From contig CAYHHI010000012.1 of NCBI GenBank assembly GCA_964356335.1, positions 1 to 64,000 of the forward strand: a stretch of 64,000 nt of DNA, in the 5' to 3' direction. Each line of letters starts with the position of its first letter. Within the stretch, counting starts at the first letter, position 1. The position numbers and the translations under genes were made by a program. Source of the stretch: CAYHHI01 sp964356335. GTDB taxonomy: Bacteria > Arandabacterota > Arandabacteria > Arandabacterales > Arandabacteraceae. This document shows positions 13,954-22,561 of this stretch, piece by piece. The notes under the pieces are model-generated. The model made no database searches, was not told where the DNA came from, and worked only from the letters and a program-made list of their open reading frames with translations.

Positions 13954-15870
13954 CTACTCCTCGTAACGGCCGCCCATGTGCTTGGCCAGGAACTTCTCGG
14001 CTGCTGCGTAGAACTTGAGGCGGTTCGCGGGCTTGGCGAAACCATGGCCTTCATCATCAAAGAGCATGTACTCGGTGTCGATACCCTTAGCCTTCATCGC
14101 CTCGACAATCTGGTCGCTCTCGGCCTGTTTGACGCGAGGGTCATTAACTCCCTGTGCAATCAGCATGGGGATCTTGATCTGGTCCACCTTGAAGAGCGGC
14201 GAACGCGATCTCAAGAACTCGGCCTCGGTCTTGGGGTTGCCGATCCGCTTGTAGAACAGATCGAGCATCGATGTCCAATAAGGAGGCACACTCTCCAGCA
14301 AGGTCATGAGATTGCTGGGGCCCATCTGGTCGAGGGCACAGCAGAAGAGATCTGGAGTGAAGGTGGCTCCCACGAGGGCAGCATATCCGCCGTAAGAAGC
14401 GCCATAGATTGCGACCTTCTTGGGATCGGCAACGCCTGCCTTGATCGCCCAGTTCACCGCATCAATGAGATCGTTATGCATCTTGCTGCCCCACTCCTTG
14501 TCGCCGGCATTGAGGAAGGCCTTGCCGTAACCGGTGGAGCCGCGGAAGTTGACCTGCAGGCACGCATAGCCCCGGTTGGCCAGCCACTGGGCCTCGGGCT
14601 CGTAGCCCCAGGTGTCGCGAGCCCAGGGCCCGCCGTGCACATTGAGCACCATGGGCAGATTCTTCATGGGTTTGCCCGGCGGATATGTGATGTAGCCGTG
14701 GATCGTAAGCCCATCGCGGGACTTGAAGGATACAGGCTCCATGGAAGCAAGCGTGTACTTGAGAAGCTCCGGGCGATGGTAGAACAGGAACGTAGCCTTA
14801 CCCGTCTGCCTGTCATAGGCATAGTATGCCACCGGGCCGTTGTCCACAACGAATGCCACAATCCAGGTTCGGTCGGCATCATCGCGGCTCGTGATGTTGA
14901 TATCCCCTTCGTGAACCTTGCGGATCGCATCGAAGTCCTTCTTGATCGCCGGGTCAAGCACCGTCCATTCGTTCCGGTCCTTGGTGAATTCGACGGCCTC
15001 AATCTCGTAGGTATCCGGATTGATCAACGCGTTGCTGACATCATAGAGCGAGTCCTCGCCGACCACCTGGATCTTCCCGGTCCCGAGGGCCATCTTGACA
15101 AGGCGCGCCGCATTTGCATCGCGGGAATCAACCATGTAGATGGACTGGCCGTCCTTGGTGAATCCAATCGGAGCGCTGGTGAGGCTGTTCTGGGAATCCC
15201 AGGTGAGAATCTTCCTCCAGGGATTACTGGCGTTATCGCGGTACAAAAGGTCCATGCCGCCCTCGGCAGTCGGTGCGAGTGCCAGCTTCACAACCAGATT
15301 GTTGTCGGTGACCCACCCCACGACATTGCCCGGGTTCTGTGCAACCATCTTGAGCTCGCCCGTATTGAGGTCCAGGTGATAGGCGTCATGAAGTTGGGGA
15401 TCATCCTTGTTCATGGCGATTATGAGATGAGTGGGAAAGTGCTTGTCCCTGCCGGTGATCTGCACCTGTATGCTGTCATACGGGCTCAGGGATCTTGTCT
15501 CGCCTGTCGCGAGTTCCACATCGTAAAGCTGCCAGTTCTCGTTTCCGCCCTTATCCTGGAGATACATCATTTGCTTGCTGTCGCCACCCCAGAAGCAGTT
15601 AAAGATGCCTCGGTTTGTGTCCTTGGTTATGGCCCGGTCATCTTCCTTGCCGATGGTCTTGGTCCACACATTGAGGACGCCCTCGAGCGGGGCCACGTAA
15701 GCCAGCATCTTGCCATCAGGTGAGATCTGGGGTGCGGTCTTCTCCGGATTGCCGAAGATCACGCTCCTTGGAATGAGTTTGGGCTCCTCTGCAAGGCACG
15801 TGCTCCAGAATCCGACGAGAACAAGAGCCACAACTAGGACTTCAAGCATGACAAGCCTTGAGTGCTTCAT
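13954..15870 (-). CDS. Secreted S9 prolyl-oligopeptidase family peptidase
   Basis: 638 residues. A signal peptide of about 27 residues (ending WSTCLA) points to export. Residues about 40-370 form a seven-bladed WD40/TolB-like beta-propeller that screens substrates, and 390-638 an alpha/beta hydrolase. The catalytic triad is visible: Ser492 in GASYGGYAA, Asp577 in GVNDPRV, His609 in DEGHGFAKP. Activity is expected to be dipeptidyl- or acylaminoacyl-peptidase on short peptides in the periplasm. It is monocistronic and convergent with the membrane protein gene on its left. Confidence 0.92.
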   Translation of the reverse strand: MKHSRLVMLEVLVVALVLVGFWSTCLAEEPKLIPRSVIFGNPEKTAPQISPDGKMLAYVAPLEGVLNVWTKTIGKEDDRAITKDTNRGIFNCFWGGDSKQMMYLQDKGGNENWQLYDVELATGETRSLSPYDSIQVQITGRDKHFPTHLIIAMNKDDPQLHDAYHLDLNTGELKMVAQNPGNVVGWVTDNNLVVKLALAPTAEGGMDLLYRDNASNPWRKILTWDSQNSLTSAPIGFTKDGQSIYMVDSRDANAARLVKMALGTGKIQVVGEDSLYDVSNALINPDTYEIEAVEFTKDRNEWTVLDPAIKKDFDAIRKVHEGDINITSRDDADRTWIVAFVVDNGPVAYYAYDRQTGKATFLFYHRPELLKYTLASMEPVSFKSRDGLTIHGYITYPPGKPMKNLPMVLNVHGGPWARDTWGYEPEAQWLANRGYACLQVNFRGSTGYGKAFLNAGDKEWGSKMHNDLIDAVNWAIKAGVADPKKVAIYGASYGGYAALVGATFTPDLFCCALDQMGPSNLMTLLESVPPYWTSMLDLFYKRIGNPKTEAEFLRSRSPLFKVDQIKIPMLIAQGVNDPRVKQAESDQIVEAMKAKGIDTEYMLFDDEGHGFAKPANRLKFYAAAEKFLAKHMGGRYEE

Positions 15871-15976
15871 CGTCTCCTCCTAGTTCCTCAGGGGTTAAAA
15901 GACTTTGTTCACAGGGGTTACATCTCTTGGTCTACTGGCCGGCATCATATCGGGATGGCCAATCAGTGGTCACGAC

Positions 15977-16003
15977 CTTATACAATTTCCATGTCAATGT
16001 CAA
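15977..16003 (-). promoter_or_regulatory. Candidate promoter for the S9 peptidase
   Basis: TTGACA (16003-15998) with TATAAG (15982-15977), read on the minus strand. The 15-bp spacer is short, and a second TTGACA follows at 15997-15992. It overlaps the stop region of the upstream GT4 gene. Confidence 0.3.
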
Positions 16004-17154
16004 GATGGCGGCACATCAATGCCCTTTCTACTTAGAATAGACGTGTAAGCCTGCTCCAAAGTTTCAAGAACCTTATGTGCAGAGTAGCGTGCGATGGCTT
16101 TCCCCTTGGCCTTCTGGCCCAAGGCAGCCATCTTCTCGGGGTCATTGATCAGATTGACAATGGCTTCAGCAAAAGATTGTACGCTGCGAGGTTCGACCAG
16201 TATCCCGTCTTCATTATCACTCAAGGCTTCGGGAATCCCGCCCACAGAGGTCGAGACTATGGGCTTTGCAGCCATCATTGCCTCGATCAGCGATACGGGC
16301 AGCCCCTCGCGCCGGGACGTGATCATATAAAGATCCATCGCAGCCAGGAGCTCGGGGATGTCGGTTCTTGCCCCGAGGAAGACCACCTTGTCTGTGAGAC
16401 CAAGCGAGTCGCGCATCTCGACCAGCTCCTCGCGGAGCGGCCCCTCTCCCACCAGGATGAATCTCACGTCAGGGCGTTTCTCGCAGACCTCCTTTGCGAT
16501 TTGGAGAAGAAAGTCATATGATTTGGCTGCGACCAGCCTGCCTACTGTCCCGACAAGCAAAGATTTCTCGAAACCGATCTCCCTCCTTTTCGCGTCCCGC
16601 GCAACCTTGTTCACTTCGAACCTGGCCGGTTCGACGGCGTTACCGATCACTACGATCTTCGATGCCGGCGTGTGCTCGTCTCTTAGCCTCAATCTCCTGA
16701 TGTCTTCGGAGACCGCTATGCGCAGATCGGTGCCGTGTATGGCGAGCCGCTCAAACCATCTGTGATACCACTTCTTCCAGACGGTCTTGCCGTGCTCATG
16801 GGTTACTATGACGGGGACTCCTGCCAGCCATCCTGCAATCCGCCCGACCACACCGGACTCATAAAGATGGGTGTGGAGAACCCTGACCTTTCTTTCCTTC
16901 AGAAACCTCCGGAGCCTCAGGATGGTCAAGATTGCATGCCGGCGGCGGTAACCCATATCCCAGACGGGAATTCCCAAGCGTTCAATCTCACGGGCGAGCT
17001 CCCCCTTGGCGACGAGGCAGCAGATGCCATAGCGGAACCTGCTCTTGGCCATCGAGGGAGCAAGGTAATAGAGGTTCCGCTCGGCGCCTCCTTGAGCGAG
17101 GCTGCCTATCACGTGGAGTACGTCAATCTCTTTTTGAGGAGCCATCGTGGGCAC
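16000..17154 (-). CDS. GT4-family glycosyltransferase
   Basis: 384 residues. GT-B fold: the N-terminal half opens IDVLHVIGSLAQGGAERNL (the GGAE loop of GT4), and the C-terminal half has LVGTVGRLVAAKSYDFLL, then RREGLPVSLIEAMMAAKPIV with the E-x7-E-like nucleotide-sugar motif, and GGIPEAL. It transfers a sugar from a nucleotide donor, probably to a cell-surface glycan at the inner face of the membrane. The start codon abuts the leuS stop (17155), so it is probably in the leuS transcript. Acceptor unknown. Confidence 0.9.
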   Translation of the reverse strand: MPTMAPQKEIDVLHVIGSLAQGGAERNLYYLAPSMAKSRFRYGICCLVAKGELAREIERLGIPVWDMGYRRRHAILTILRLRRFLKERKVRVLHTHLYESGVVGRIAGWLAGVPVIVTHEHGKTVWKKWYHRWFERLAIHGTDLRIAVSEDIRRLRLRDEHTPASKIVVIGNAVEPARFEVNKVARDAKRREIGFEKSLLVGTVGRLVAAKSYDFLLQIAKEVCEKRPDVRFILVGEGPLREELVEMRDSLGLTDKVVFLGARTDIPELLAAMDLYMITSRREGLPVSLIEAMMAAKPIVSTSVGGIPEALSDNEDGILVEPRSVQSFAEAIVNLINDPEKMAALGQKAKGKAIARYSAHKVLETLEQAYTSILSRKGIDVPPS

Positions 17155-19638
17155 TCATGAGGCAACAAGATTCAGGATCTTGTCTCTTACATAAAAGGCT
17201 TTGCTGACTGACTTGTCCTTAAGCCACTTGCTGACTGATGGATGACTCTTGGCAATACTCTCGACAGATTCCTGGCTCGAGCCTGCCGGAACTTCTATGC
17301 TGGCGCGGACCTTGCCGTTGACCTGGACAACCACAGTCACTACATCAGTCCGCAGGATGCCTTCATCATGCGCCGGAAATGGCAGGTCGAAGACGCTTCC
17401 GTCATGACCCAGCATGCCCCACATCTCTTCGCACACGTGGGGGATCATGGGAGCCAGCATCTGCGACGCCGCATCCGCGGCAAACCTCAGGACACGCTGG
17501 GTCGACTGACCAGGCTCGGTTTCCATGCCCTCAGGCAGGCGCGCATACATCTCGTTGACAAGTTCCATCACGGCACTTATGGCCGTGTTGAAATGGAATC
17601 TCAGGCCGACATCCTCTTTGACTTTCTTTATCGCCCAGTGGGACTTCCTGAGCAGCGCCAGATCATCCTCGGACAGAGACCTCGCATCTATGGGTTGGGA
17701 AGCCCCCCCAAACCGGGAAATGGCGTCCACAATACGCCACAGCCTTGTGATGAACCGGAATGAACCTTCCACTCCCCTGTTGATCCATTCGACATCCTTC
17801 TCGGGCGGACCAAGGAACAGGGTTGAGAGTCTCACCGTATCGGTGCCGAACTTGACGATAAGCTCATCGGCCGAGACGGTATTGCCTTTGCTTTTTGACA
17901 TCTTCGCGCCGTCTTTGCATATCATGCCCTGTGTGAAGAGGTTGGCGAACGGTTCGCGAACAGATATGAGTTCCATGTCAGCCAGCACCTTGGCCACAAA
18001 CCGCGAGTAAAGCAAGTGAAGCACCGCATGTTCTATTCCACCGATGTACATGTCGACGGGCAGCCAGTAGTCTGCCTCTTCCTTGCCGAAAGGTCTTGCG
18101 TCGTCATGCGGCGTGAGGTACCTCATGAAATACCATGTCGAATCAACGAAAGTATCCATGGTATCGGTCTCGCGTCGTGCAGGTCCGCCGCAGGTGGGAC
18201 ACTGTGTCTCCACGAATTCCTTGACATATGTGAGCGGCGACTCCCCGGTCGGCTTAAACTTCTCGACGGGAGGAAGAATGACGGGCAGTTCGTTCTCAGG
18301 CACGGACACCACACCGCACTTCTCACAATATACAATCGGAATGGGAACACCCCAGTATCGCTGCCTGGATATCAGCCAGTCCCGCAACCGGTAGCGAACG
18401 CAGCGCTTTCCGACCCCCTTGGCTTCCATATAGTCAGCGATCTTTTCCATGGCGAGCACATTGGGGAGCCCATCGAAGGGACCCGAGTTTACCTGAATGC
18501 CTTCCTCGATATGGGCCATTTCGAGACCCGCTGAATCCTTGAGAATGCCGTCAGGCGATATCACAAGCCTCATAGCGAGTCCGTATTTCTTGGCGAATTC
18601 GAAATCCCTCTGGTCATGGGCAGGCACGGCCATTATGGCGCCTGTGCCGTATTCGCCGACCACATAGTCCGCGATCCAGAGCGGTATCCGCTCGTTGTTG
18701 ACTGGGTTTATGATATACTTGCCTGTGAAGACGCCGTTCTTCTCGACTTCATCGAATTTCCGCAGCACGGTCTTGGCTTTACAAGCCTTCACAAACTCCA
18801 TCGCCTTGTCCTTGAGAGGACTGCCTTGGAGGATCGATTCAATCTCAGGGTGATCCGGGGACAGGACCGCATATGTGGCGCCGAAGATGGTGTCCTGCCT
18901 CGTGGTGAAACACGGTAGGAGCCTCCCGTCGTCCAGGTGAAAATGGATGTCGACTCCCTCGCTCCTGCCGATCCAGTTGCGCTGCATGGTTGTAACACGC
19001 TCCGGCCAGCCGGTGAGAGTGTCAAGATCGTTCAAGAGTTCTTCCGCGTAGGCGGTAATCTTGAAGAACCACTGCTCCAGCCGCGTTGTCCCCACGGGCG
19101 AATCGCATCGCTCGCAGAGACCTCCGACCACCTGCTCGTTGGCAAGCACCGTCTGACATTGCGGGCACCAATTGGAGGAAGCCTGCTTCCTGTAGGCCAG
19201 ACCTCGCTTGTACATCCATATGAAGATCATCTGCGTCCACTTGTAATAGGCTGGGTCACATGTCTTGACTTCCCTTGCCCATTCGAAGGCGATTCCCCAG
19301 GCCTTGAGCTGCTCCCTCATGCTGTTTATGTTGCTTTCGGTCCAATCGCGCGGATTTATGTTTCTCTCGATGGCCGCGTTTTCCGCGGGAAGTCCGAAGG
19401 CATCCCAACCGATGGGGAACATCACGTTGTAGCCTTCCTTCACTTTCCAGCGCATCAGGGAATCGCCTAGGATGTAATTCCTGCCATGACCGACGTGAAG
19501 CTCGCCCGAGGGGTAAGGAAACATGACGAGGCAATAGTACTTGGGTTTGGCCTTGGAGGGGTGTGCACCGAAGGTGCGCCTGGCCTCCCAGTATGCCTGG
19601 CGTTTCGGCTCGATTTCCTTGAAGTTGTAAGTTCGCAT
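17155..19638 (-). CDS. leuS: Leucyl-tRNA synthetase
   Basis: 827 residues, normal length for bacterial LeuRS. It attaches leucine to tRNA-Leu in the cytoplasm. Class I signatures: HVGHG (HIGH) in FPYPSGELHVGHGRNYILGD at about 38-57, and KMSKS in GAKMSKSKGNTVS. Zinc-type cysteines WCPQCQTVLA...CERC, an editing (CP1) domain with TTRQDTIFGATY, and WYFMRYLTPHD are present. The end (KAFYVRDKILNLVAS) matches the family. It has its own promoter overlapping the end of trxB. Confidence 0.98.
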   Translation of the reverse strand: MRTYNFKEIEPKRQAYWEARRTFGAHPSKAKPKYYCLVMFPYPSGELHVGHGRNYILGDSLMRWKVKEGYNVMFPIGWDAFGLPAENAAIERNINPRDWTESNINSMREQLKAWGIAFEWAREVKTCDPAYYKWTQMIFIWMYKRGLAYRKQASSNWCPQCQTVLANEQVVGGLCERCDSPVGTTRLEQWFFKITAYAEELLNDLDTLTGWPERVTTMQRNWIGRSEGVDIHFHLDDGRLLPCFTTRQDTIFGATYAVLSPDHPEIESILQGSPLKDKAMEFVKACKAKTVLRKFDEVEKNGVFTGKYIINPVNNERIPLWIADYVVGEYGTGAIMAVPAHDQRDFEFAKKYGLAMRLVISPDGILKDSAGLEMAHIEEGIQVNSGPFDGLPNVLAMEKIADYMEAKGVGKRCVRYRLRDWLISRQRYWGVPIPIVYCEKCGVVSVPENELPVILPPVEKFKPTGESPLTYVKEFVETQCPTCGGPARRETDTMDTFVDSTWYFMRYLTPHDDARPFGKEEADYWLPVDMYIGGIEHAVLHLLYSRFVAKVLADMELISVREPFANLFTQGMICKDGAKMSKSKGNTVSADELIVKFGTDTVRLSTLFLGPPEKDVEWINRGVEGSFRFITRLWRIVDAISRFGGASQPIDARSLSEDDLALLRKSHWAIKKVKEDVGLRFHFNTAISAVMELVNEMYARLPEGMETEPGQSTQRVLRFAADAASQMLAPMIPHVCEEMWGMLGHDGSVFDLPFPAHDEGILRTDVVTVVVQVNGKVRASIEVPAGSSQESVESIAKSHPSVSKWLKDKSVSKAFYVRDKILNLVAS

Positions 19639-19687
19639 CGCGTTTTCGACTCCGGTAGCAGGCTAAGGGAGCGACTTGGTTGGAGCC

Positions 19688-19716
19688 ACTCTACATGCTC
19701 ATGTGGAGGCTGTCAA
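19688..19716 (-). promoter_or_regulatory. leuS promoter
   Basis: On the minus strand: perfect TTGACA (19716-19711), 17-bp spacer, TAGAGT (19693-19688). The -35 overlaps the trxB stop codon. The predicted leader is about 45 nt. No T-box leader is visible, as expected in a Gram-negative. Confidence 0.6.
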
Positions 19717-20642
19717 GCCAACTTATTGGAGGCTTCGACGTAAGCGTACGCTGACATTGCCGCGATTGCGCCGTCTCCGACGGCAGTGGCAACCTGGCGA
19801 AGCGGCTTCTCCCGCACGTCGCCCGCGGCGAACACACCGGGGACTGAAGTCTCTAGCTTCTCATCGGTAACGACGAAACCTGCCTGGCTCCGCGTGAATT
19901 CGGGGCCGAGCATGGCTACGTTGGGGTCGTAGCCGACGTAGATAAAAACGCCATCAACCGGCACGGCCTCGACCTTTCCGGCCGCCTTATCTTCAACCTG
20001 TAAAGCCCTGACCTCGCCGTCGCCCTCGATGGCTCTTACCACTTTGCCAAGGGCGAGACCTATCTTGGGATTGGCTCGGACTTCGTCCCGGAGCACTGAT
20101 GCCGCCCTGAACTCATTCCTTCTGTGAATGATTATCACTTTGCTCGCAAACTTAGCAAGAAACAGCGCCTCTTGAAGAGCCGAGTCACCACCGCCCACGA
20201 CCGCGACCACCTTGCCTCGGTAGAGCGGCCCATCGCATGTCGCACAGTAAGAAACGCCTTTGCCCATGAGTGGCTCCTCGCCCGGGACGTCAAGCCTTCT
20301 CGGAGTCGAGCCAGTGGCGACGATTGCCGATTTAGGCTCGAGCACGGTCTTCCCGCCGAGGGCGGCGAGGCGCTTACCGTCGCGCCAGAGTCTTTCAATG
20401 CGGGAACTGGCAAAGACCGCCCCAAAGCGTTTTGCCTGTTCGTGCATCTTGACACCGAGCTCCATACCGGGGATGCCCTCGGGAAAGCCCGGGTAGTTGT
20501 CGATAGCCGCCGTCACGCTGGCAAGTCCGCCAGGGTAGCCCTGCTCATAGACCACGGTTCGCATGCCTGCTCGTGCAGCATAGATGCCTGCTGTGAGGCC
20601 TGCTGGGCCCGCTCCAATGATAAGGACATCAGGCTCGTGCAT
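19713..20642 (-). CDS. trxB: Thioredoxin reductase
   Basis: 309 residues. A flavoprotein that passes electrons from NADPH to thioredoxin. FAD motif GAGPAG at 10-15, redox pair Cys133-Cys136 in SYCATCDG, NADPH motif VVGGGDSALQEALFLAK and IIHRRNEFRA, and the C-terminal FAD motif GVFAAGDVRE. It lies six bases after the lptE-like gene, likely in the operon of the two-component genes. Confidence 0.96.
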   Translation of the reverse strand: MHEPDVLIIGAGPAGLTAGIYAARAGMRTVVYEQGYPGGLASVTAAIDNYPGFPEGIPGMELGVKMHEQAKRFGAVFASSRIERLWRDGKRLAALGGKTVLEPKSAIVATGSTPRRLDVPGEEPLMGKGVSYCATCDGPLYRGKVVAVVGGGDSALQEALFLAKFASKVIIIHRRNEFRAASVLRDEVRANPKIGLALGKVVRAIEGDGEVRALQVEDKAAGKVEAVPVDGVFIYVGYDPNVAMLGPEFTRSQAGFVVTDEKLETSVPGVFAAGDVREKPLRQVATAVGDGAIAAMSAYAYVEASNKLA

Positions 20643-20648
20643 GTGGAT

Positions 20649-21140
20649 CTACCAGCCTTCGACGGTTCGCGAGACGATGTCGGCCGCAAGAGTGGCGATT
20701 GCCGCCTTGAGGGCCTCATCTTCTCCACTCACATCGGCGCTTTCCTTGTATGATTTCCAGGCGCGGAACTCGTCTTCCTTCCAGAGGACCTTGCCTTCCC
20801 GCAGATCCTCGAACTCGATGGAGACGACGATCTGGATCTTGAATTCATCCACTGTCTGAGCCCGGTCGAAAGTGAGGGGACCCTTCTCGTACTTGACGAT
20901 CACGCCACGGAGCATGGCATCGGCTTCGCGTTCCGACACAACGGAGAGTCTCCCGTCATTGACGAAGGCATCGGTGACAGTGGTCGTAAGGATCTGCTCA
21001 ATACCGTAACGTGTGGTTTCGTTCTCGAATGTGGGGATACAGACCTTCTTTATATGGGCAGGAAGAAGCGCGCGACCAGAATAGCCGCACGAGGAGGCAA
21101 TGAGAAGGAGAATCAACAAAGCATATTTAAGTTGCCGCAT
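20649..21140 (-). CDS. lptE: LptE-family LPS-assembly lipoprotein
   Basis: 163 residues. The lipobox LIASSCGYSG around Cys18 predicts an outer-membrane lipoprotein. The body (VCIPTFENETTRYGIEQIL, VVSEREADAMLRGVIVKYE, LWKEDEFRAWKSY) has the pattern of the LptE/LPS-assembly family: a short alpha/beta sandwich that plugs LptD. An in-frame Met lies 5 codons upstream (21155). Either start overlaps the end of the response-regulator gene, so translation is coupled. In proteobacteria lptE lies next to leuS; here trxB sits between. Confidence 0.75.
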   Translation of the reverse strand: MRQLKYALLILLLIASSCGYSGRALLPAHIKKVCIPTFENETTRYGIEQILTTTVTDAFVNDGRLSVVSEREADAMLRGVIVKYEKGPLTFDRAQTVDEFKIQIVVSIEFEDLREGKVLWKEDEFRAWKSYKESADVSGEDEALKAAIATLAADIVSRTVEGW

Positions 21141-22548
21141 CGCCTTCCCTGGCACAGACCTCCAGATCCAGGGTCTTCATCTTGTAGCGCAGCTTGTCCC
21201 GCTTGATCCCGAGCAATCTTGCTGCTTCACTCTGGTTGTAGCCGGCCTGCCTAAGCGCCTTATCTATCAACTCCCTCTCAATATTGCAGATCATGCCATC
21301 AAAATCAATACCGTTTTCGGCGATGCGACTCGAGAGCGTCTCTTCGAGGGTCCGCATCATTTGATTGCGGCTTCCCCCGGCCATTTCCCCAAAGGAGAGA
21401 TGCTCGGCCTCTATCGTGTCTCCGTCAAAGAGAAGCACCGCTCGCTCGATCACGTTCTTGAGCTCCCTCACATTGCCCGGCCACGGGTACTCATGCATTG
21501 CCCTGAGGGCCTTGTCCGAGAAGCCCTTAAACTCCTTTGAGAATGCTATGTTGTACTGATTGAGAAAGTGTTTCGCAAGGAGTTCGATGTCCTCCCGCCT
21601 TTCCCGCAGAGGCGGGGCTCTTAGAGGCACCACCTTCAGCCGGTAGTACAGATCTTCTCTGAAGGTTCCTGCCTTCACGGACTGGACAAGATCCCTGTTG
21701 GTCGCCGAAATGATCCTCAGACTCACCTTTATGTCCTGGGTTCCACCGACGCGCTTGAAGGTCATGCGCTCTATCACCCTGAGAAGTTTGACCTGGATAG
21801 TGAGGCTCATCTCTCCCACTTCATCGAGGAAGATCGTGCCTCTGTCGGCAAGCTCAAGAAGCCCGCGCTTCTGCACCTTGGCGTCGGTGAAGGCACCCTT
21901 CTCATGGCCGAAGAGCTCACTCTCGAGCAGTTGTTCAGGCAGCGAGCCGCAGTTTATTTCCATGAAGGGCTCGTCTTTCCGGGAGCTCAGCATGTGAATC
22001 ATATTGGCAACGAGTTCCTTGCCCGTTCCACTCTCCCCTTCGACAAGAACCGTTGTAGTGTTGCTCTTGGCCAGGGTTTCGACCACTTTCATGAGATCCT
22101 GCATGACCTCGCTTCGGCCAACCACGAAGTCGAAATCAAAGCGGAGCAGACGCTGTTTCCTGAGATGAGCGAGTTCGAGCCACAGCTTCTGCGATTCGAG
22201 CGCCCTGTTCAAGGTGAGTATCACGCGGTCAATGTCAACGGGCTTGGTGATGTAATCGAACGCACCCGTCTTTATGGCCTTGACTGCCGATGAGATCTCG
22301 CCATAAGCGGTTATCATGATAACGGGAGTCTGCCTGTCGATCTGCTTGATTTTCTCAAGAAGCTCCATCCCGTTCATGCCCGGCAGCTTGAGATCCAGTA
22401 TGGCGGCATCGGGATGGTCGGAGGACAGGAATTCCATCGCGTGCTCGCCTGAGGAGGCCTGAAATACCTCATGACCTTCATCCTCGAGGGCCTTCGAGAG
22501 AAAGTGTCTTATCGTTTCCTGATCGTCAACTACAAGCACTCTGGCCAT
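21127..22548 (-). CDS. Sigma54-dependent response regulator (NtrC family)
   Basis: 473 residues from MARVLVVDDQ; the open frame upstream has no RBS-backed start. Receiver domain 1-115 with phospho-acceptor Asp52 (AAILDLKLPGMNG). AAA+ domain with Walker A VEGESGTGKELVA, the sigma54-contact loop HEKGAFTDA (GAFTGA changed to GAFTDA), and Walker B GTIFLDEVGEM. The Fis-type helix-turn-helix at the end has AGYNQSEAARLLGIKRDKLR. It activates sigma54 promoters when phosphorylated by the kinase encoded 13 bp upstream. Targets unknown; its operon includes lptE and trxB, hinting at envelope function (inference). Confidence 0.93.
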   Translation of the reverse strand: MARVLVVDDQETIRHFLSKALEDEGHEVFQASSGEHAMEFLSSDHPDAAILDLKLPGMNGMELLEKIKQIDRQTPVIMITAYGEISSAVKAIKTGAFDYITKPVDIDRVILTLNRALESQKLWLELAHLRKQRLLRFDFDFVVGRSEVMQDLMKVVETLAKSNTTTVLVEGESGTGKELVANMIHMLSSRKDEPFMEINCGSLPEQLLESELFGHEKGAFTDAKVQKRGLLELADRGTIFLDEVGEMSLTIQVKLLRVIERMTFKRVGGTQDIKVSLRIISATNRDLVQSVKAGTFREDLYYRLKVVPLRAPPLRERREDIELLAKHFLNQYNIAFSKEFKGFSDKALRAMHEYPWPGNVRELKNVIERAVLLFDGDTIEAEHLSFGEMAGGSRNQMMRTLEETLSSRIAENGIDFDGMICNIERELIDKALRQAGYNQSEAARLLGIKRDKLRYKMKTLDLEVCAREGDAAT

Positions 22549-22561
22549 ATGCGCTTCCTCT

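Noticed and set aside
13978..15723. Long plus-strand open frame of 581 codons
   Set aside because: It is antisense to the S9 peptidase gene with its intact catalytic triad; the translation is Val/Leu/His-rich without family features.
19639..19712. T-box or other riboswitch before leuS
   Set aside because: The leader is only about 45 nt and has no specifier or antiterminator structure.
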